DNA of 24,029 nt from Aureococcus anophagefferens (lineage: Eukaryota > Sar > Pelagophyceae > Pelagomonadales > Pelagomonadaceae): positions 1,420,101 through 1,444,129 of the forward strand of contig NW_008705562.1 in NCBI RefSeq assembly GCF_000186865.1. Direction: 5' to 3'. Position 1 is the first letter of the stretch, and each line of letters starts with the position of its first letter. Position numbers and translations under genes: made by a program. The notes below the pieces were generated by a model that saw only the letters and a list, made by a program, of their open reading frames with translations, ran no database searches and had not been told where the DNA came from. This document shows positions 23,413 through 24,029 of the stretch, one piece after another.

Positions 23413-23500
23413 GGGGTCCTAAGCGGCGCGCGGGGTTCGACGAGGTTCGCGGCTCGGGACCGGGCAACGGCGCCGGGCACACAAAACACACAAAACTCGC

Positions 23501-24029
23501 TTATGCCGCGTCGGGCGGCGGCGGCGGCGCGACGTCCGCCGTCGCCGGGGGCGGCGGCGGCGCCTCCGCGTCCGGCGCGACGTCCGCGAACGCGTAGTCC
23601 ATCGCGTGCTGCAGTTCGAAGCCGGGGGCGCCCCAGCCGGCGCCCTTCGCCGGGGGCGGCGCCTCGGCCTCCGCCGGCTGCGCCGCGTCCGCCGCGCCGT
23701 CCTTCTTCTTCGCCGCGGCGTCGGAGAGCTCCTTGAGGCGCTCGAGGAGCGCGTCGTAGGCCGCGGCGTGGCGGTCGTAGCCGTCGTCCGGCGGCGGCGG
23801 CGGCGGCGGCTCCGCGGCGTCGGCGGCGTCCGGGAGCGGCCGCTCGAAGGACACCTTCGCCGCGGCGCCCCGGGCCTCGGCGGCGCGCGGGTCGCCGCCG
23901 ACGACGGCGCCGTCGCGCCTGACGACGGTCTTGGCGAAGGCGTCCTCCCAGGACTCGACCTGGGGCCGGAGCGCCGCGGCCGCCGCGGCCCGGATCTCCG
24001 CGACGGTCTCCGCGGCGCGCCGGTTCAGC
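23501..24029 (-). CDS. 3' part of an unrecognised Pro/Ala-rich gene (5' truncated by window)
   Basis: The minus-strand frame is open from the right edge (about 24028) to the TAA at 23503-23501, giving about 175 C-terminal residues. It starts LNRRAAETVAEIRAAAAAALR and continues with QVESWEDAFAKTVVRRDGAVVGGDPRAAEA. A helical stretch (YDRHAAAYDALLERLKELSDAAAKKK) and GAPGFELQHAMDYAFADVAPD follow, separated by poly-proline linkers. The tail is Pro/Ala-rich. Reading frame and codon bias support coding; the GTG at 23854 is not a real start. No family recognised. Confidence 0.55.
   Translation of the reverse strand, partial: LNRRAAETVAEIRAAAAAALRPQVESWEDAFAKTVVRRDGAVVGGDPRAAEARGAAAKVSFERPLPDAADAAEPPPPPPPDDGYDRHAAAYDALLERLKELSDAAAKKKDGAADAAQPAEAEAPPPAKGAGWGAPGFELQHAMDYAFADVAPDAEAPPPPPATADVAPPPPPDAA

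Noticed and set aside
22023..23597. A 524-residue plus-strand frame and a 391-residue minus frame across the PAQR gene
   Set aside because: Arg-rich shadow frames; the PAQR signature residues are in the 21931-22875 frame.
1..24029. tRNA, rRNA or organellar/bacterial origin for the window
   Set aside because: No tRNA- or rRNA-like sequence was seen. Introns, eukaryotic families and signal/plastid presequences argue for a nuclear algal contig.

Overview
The window looks like nuclear DNA of a small, very GC-rich eukaryotic alga, most likely a stramenopile of the pelagophyte type (Aureococcus-like). This rests on five things: roughly 70% GC; gene-dense but non-operonic organisation on both strands; very short spliceosomal introns; eukaryote-type families (PPR, SET, PRMT, PAQR, CNNM, ABCG, F-box/ankyrin); and one protein (the PRMT) with a signal peptide followed by an ASAFAP-like motif, as in organisms with a secondary red plastid. 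No rRNA, tRNA, CRISPR array or bacterial operon is visible. The species assignment is inference.

Layout. Left edge: the 3' end of an unrecognised gene (1-355), then a 5'-truncated non-LTR-retrotransposon-like fragment (576-1368) framed by a perfect 15-bp target-site duplication. 1.4-6 kb: a secreted/Golgi fucosyltransferase-like protein (+), an F-box/ankyrin gene broken by a +1 frameshift (-), and the bifunctional purine enzyme ATIC/PurH (-). ATIC shares a divergent promoter region, containing a duplicated 34-bp element, with a ZC2HC zinc-finger gene (+). 6.8-13.7 kb: a secreted or ER phytanoyl-CoA-dioxygenase-like enzyme (-) interrupted by an introner-like intron, a SET-domain methyltransferase (-), an ankyrin protein (+), a PRMT (-) and a GNAT acetyltransferase (-). 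14.1-21.4 kb: an ABCG half-transporter (+), a CNNM/CorC-type membrane protein with a CBS pair (-), and a PPR protein (-). Right edge: a PAQR seven-TM receptor-like protein (+), a small single-TM protein (+), and the 3' part of an unrecognised proline/alanine-rich gene (-).

The genes do not form one pathway. They are individual housekeeping or regulatory genes packed so tightly that convergent neighbours overlap (11 and 14 bp) or nearly touch (2 and 17 bp). The most informative observation is the 87-bp PhyH intron. It carries an 8-bp direct duplication (GTTCTACC), its 5' splice site GT lies in one duplicate, its 3' AG lies at the end of the insert, and it has imperfect inverted termini. That is the architecture expected of an intron created by DNA-transposon insertion. 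Both ankyrin genes are clearly less GC-rich than their neighbours, and one shows an abrupt composition switch inside its reading frame.
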